Assembly (NCBI RefSeq): GCF_022698165.1
Contig: NZ_JALDAY010000002.1
Coordinates: 806,001-870,000, forward strand
DNA length: 64,000 bases
DNA from: Streptomyces cylindrosporus
Lineage (GTDB): Bacteria; Actinomycetota; Actinomycetes; Streptomycetales; Streptomycetaceae
Direction: 5' to 3'
Part shown: piece after piece, positions 62,137-64,000 of the stretch
Layout of the letters: each line of letters begins with the position of its first letter
Position numbering within the stretch: position 1 is the stretch's first letter
The notes under the pieces: generated by a model
Told to the model about the DNA's origin: nothing
Database searches by the model: none
The model's input: the letters and a program-made list of their open reading frames with translations, nothing else
Made by a program: the position numbers and the translations under genes

Positions 62137-63696
62137 TCAGCCCTGTTGCGCGTCGTGCGCGAGGAGCGCGATGTGCACCGAGGCGGCCTGCTCGAAGTCG
62201 TCGAGGTCGACGCCGAGCCGGCCCTGTATGGCTTCCAGCCGCCGGTAGAGGGCGGGCCGGGAGACGTGGTGGAGCTGCGCGGTGCGGGACTTGTTGCGGC
62301 CGGTGGCCAGATAGGTCCGCAGCACGGACAGCAGATCGTCGTCGGCCGAGCACAGCAGCCCGTCCAGCTCCCGCTCGGCGAAGGACTGCACATGCGGGTC
62401 GTCCCGCAGCAGCCGGATCAGCCCCCGCAGGTGTACGTCCTTCAGGCGTACGACGGCCGGGAGGTCGAGGGCGTGCGCGGAGTCCGCCACGGCGTCGGCG
62501 ACGTGCTGTGCCTCGCGCAGCCCGGCCGGTACGTCGTCCCAGGCGATGCGGGGATCGGCCGCGGCGACGACCGTGCGGGCGGCCTCGGAGCGCAGCCGGG
62601 CCGCGAAGTTCGCCACGAGCACGGCGGCGTCCTGGTCCCGGGCCAGGCTGAGCAGCACGGCGGTGGCCTCCTCGGCGAGCTCGGCGACGAGGCCCGGCAG
62701 CCCCAGCATCCGCAGGACGCGCTCGAGCCCGGCGGCGTCGCCGTCCCGCACGACCATCGGCACGAAGGTGCGCCGGTTGACCGGGAGTCCGGCGGCACGC
62801 GCGCGTGGCAGCAGCTGGCGTGCCGGTACGACGCCGCTCACCAGGTCGGTCAGCAGGCTCTGCGCCGACTGTTCCTCCCAGGTGTGGGCGGAGTTGCCGC
62901 CGAGCATGCGGTGCAGGACGAGGGCCTCGGCGCCGCGGTCGGCGAGGAGCCGTCCGGTGGCGGTGTCCCCGCGGTATCCGCACAGCACGATCTGGCCCCA
63001 CCGCTCTCCGCGTCCGCCCAGCTCGGCGCGGATCCAGCCGTCGCCCTCGCTGCCGCCGGCCTGCCGGGAGATCCGCTCCCAGTCGCGCAGCACGTCGTCG
63101 ACCGCGGAGCGCTCCCCCGCGGTGGCGAGGACGCGGTGCGCGAGGTTGGTGACGACGACCGGGCAGGCGCTGTGCTGGGCGACCTCGTCGAGGAGGCTCT
63201 GCAGCGGGGCGCCCCCGGTGATGAGTCCGGTCAGGGCGGTCCGTACGGACTCCGACAGGCTGACGGCGGCGAACTTCCGCCGTACCAGCCGGGCCTGCAC
63301 CTCCTCCGTCAACTCGGCGAAGGGGAAGGGCCGGTGGAGCACCACCATCGGCAGCCCGCAGCGCTCGGCGGCCCGGCGCATCACGTCCGGGGGCGCCGGA
63401 AAGGCACGTCCCAGGCCGAGCACCACGGCCGCGGCCTCCGCGCGGTGCAGGGACCGGATGTACTCGGCCTGCTTCTCCTCGTCGCCGGCGAGCAGCACGC
63501 CGGTGGTGAGGACCATCTCGCCGCCGCTGAGCATCACGCCCACGTCGGGTGCCTCGGCGACGTGCACCCAGCGCACGGGCCGGTCGAGCTGGGCCGCGCC
63601 GGCCACCACCTCGGGCTCCCCGGCGAGGACCCGTTCCATGGTCAGCACCTGGCGCACGGACAACGCCGGTTCGAGGGTCCCGAAGGTGGTGGTCAT
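62137..63696 (-). CDS. PucR family transcriptional regulator
   Basis: 519 residues. N-terminal PucR domain (about 15-130, LTMERVLAGEPEVVAGAA), a central GGDEF-like variable region, and C-terminal helix-turn-helix of PucR type (SVLRTYLATGRNKSRTAQLH then HVSRPALYRRL). PucR-like activators respond to purine or pyrimidine breakdown intermediates. Located directly upstream of the catabolic operon and on the same strand, it is the evident pathway regulator. Confidence 0.93.
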   Translation of the reverse strand: MTTTFGTLEPALSVRQVLTMERVLAGEPEVVAGAAQLDRPVRWVHVAEAPDVGVMLSGGEMVLTTGVLLAGDEEKQAEYIRSLHRAEAAAVVLGLGRAFPAPPDVMRRAAERCGLPMVVLHRPFPFAELTEEVQARLVRRKFAAVSLSESVRTALTGLITGGAPLQSLLDEVAQHSACPVVVTNLAHRVLATAGERSAVDDVLRDWERISRQAGGSEGDGWIRAELGGRGERWGQIVLCGYRGDTATGRLLADRGAEALVLHRMLGGNSAHTWEEQSAQSLLTDLVSGVVPARQLLPRARAAGLPVNRRTFVPMVVRDGDAAGLERVLRMLGLPGLVAELAEEATAVLLSLARDQDAAVLVANFAARLRSEAARTVVAAADPRIAWDDVPAGLREAQHVADAVADSAHALDLPAVVRLKDVHLRGLIRLLRDDPHVQSFAERELDGLLCSADDDLLSVLRTYLATGRNKSRTAQLHHVSRPALYRRLEAIQGRLGVDLDDFEQAASVHIALLAHDAQQG

Positions 63697-63721
63697 GACG
63701 GCCGTTCCCTTGCTCAGTCCA

Positions 63722-64000
63722 CTACTGCGACAGGCTCCTCAGAGCGCGTTCGAGGATCGTGGCGCCCTCCTCGGCCTCCGCGACCGTGAGGGACAGCGGC
63801 GGCGCGATGCGCAGGGCGCTGGTGTTGTGGCCGCCGCCCTTGCCGATGAGCAGCCCGTCGGCGCGGGTCGCCTCCAGCACGGCGGACGCGGCCTGCGGAT
63901 CGGCCTCGTCGGTGCCGGGCTTCACCAGCTCGACGCCGAGCATCAGGCCCCGGCCGCGTACCTCCCGTACGTGCGGAACCTGCGCGGCGACGGCCCGCAG
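63722..64000 (-). CDS. class III aminotransferase, C-terminal part (runs off right edge)
   Basis: The last 92 codons of a PLP-dependent aspartate/omega-aminotransferase: VRGRGLMLGVELVKPG, TRADGLLIGKGGGHNTSALR and IAPPLSLTVAEAEEG are the conserved C-terminal block. The catalytic lysine lies outside the window. In this cluster it would transaminate beta-alanine to malonate semialdehyde. The stop is 25 bases upstream of the PucR start, so they are probably one transcript. Confidence 0.88.
   Translation of the reverse strand: MRAVAAQVPHVREVRGRGLMLGVELVKPGTDEADPQAASAVLEATRADGLLIGKGGGHNTSALRIAPPLSLTVAEAEEGATILERALRSLSQ

Overview
The window reads as chromosomal DNA of a Streptomyces species. It is very GC-rich with strong third-position GC bias, genes are dense with short gaps and frequent ATGA/GTGA stop-start overlaps, several promoters look leaderless, and the gene content (SpoIIE-type phosphatase with PAS/GAF, TetR/ArsR/BlaI regulators, secreted Streptomyces-type tripeptidyl aminopeptidase, ccr-meaA locus) is typical of that genus. 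I saw no rRNA, tRNA, CRISPR array, insertion sequence, phage gene or secondary-metabolite cluster. From memory, much of the gene order resembles the region around ccr and the hydantoinase genes of S. coelicolor; I could not check this.

Layout. 1-5.7 kb: an M20 peptidase (cut by the window edge) coupled to an M55 D-aminopeptidase, a dienelactone hydrolase, a dinucleotide-binding reductase divergent from a TetR regulator, a Tat-exported beta-propeller protein and a methyltransferase. 5.8-15.9 kb: a PAS-GAF-SpoIIE-HATPase protein, a 14-TM MFS exporter with three Cna-B-like domains fused at its C-terminus, an SRPBCC protein divergent from a radical SAM protein with an SOS-box-like site, a secreted S33 peptidase, RidA, GNAT and HEAT-repeat proteins.

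16-27.3 kb is the metabolic core: a near-complete ethylmalonyl-CoA pathway set. It has a tandemly duplicated 3-hydroxyacyl-CoA dehydrogenase, a TetR regulator, then ccr, ethylmalonyl-CoA mutase (ecm/meaA), malyl-CoA lyase, mesaconyl-CoA hydratase and methylsuccinyl-CoA dehydrogenase in one tight operon. This converts two acetyl-CoA units through crotonyl-CoA to glyoxylate and propionyl-CoA units and supplies ethylmalonyl/methylmalonyl-CoA. Both transcription units begin with long leaders rich in perfect stem-loops. psd and pssA (phosphatidylethanolamine synthesis) follow.

27.3-36.6 kb: glycerate kinase; an ADP-ribose/NAD-linked group (ADP-ribosylglycohydrolase, Nudix, Sir2) with an SDR/regulator pair; an Ogt plus Ada-AlkA alkylation-repair pair; and an NmtR-like Ni/Co sensor overlapping an MFS transporter gene. 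36.6-44.7 kb: two BlaI-type repressors with recognisable operators near a GT-C-like membrane protein and an M56 protease, PAP2 and DedA membrane proteins, an unusual 20-bp tandem repeat array, and a secreted M1 aminopeptidase. 44.7-57 kb: macro-domain protein, TIM-barrel isomerase with the remnant of a UbiA-type prenyltransferase, FAD oxidoreductase, inositol phosphatase-like protein, gamma-glutamyltransferase, secreted PLD-like protein, methyltransferase, a two-component system whose response regulator appears to have lost about 30 receiver residues, an AhpD-like protein and a DUF3558-like protein. 57-64 kb: a pyrimidine/hydantoin catabolic cluster (NCS1 permease, F420-type LLM oxidoreductase, dihydropyrimidinase, beta-ureidopropionase-like amidohydrolase, PucR regulator, class III aminotransferase cut by the right edge).
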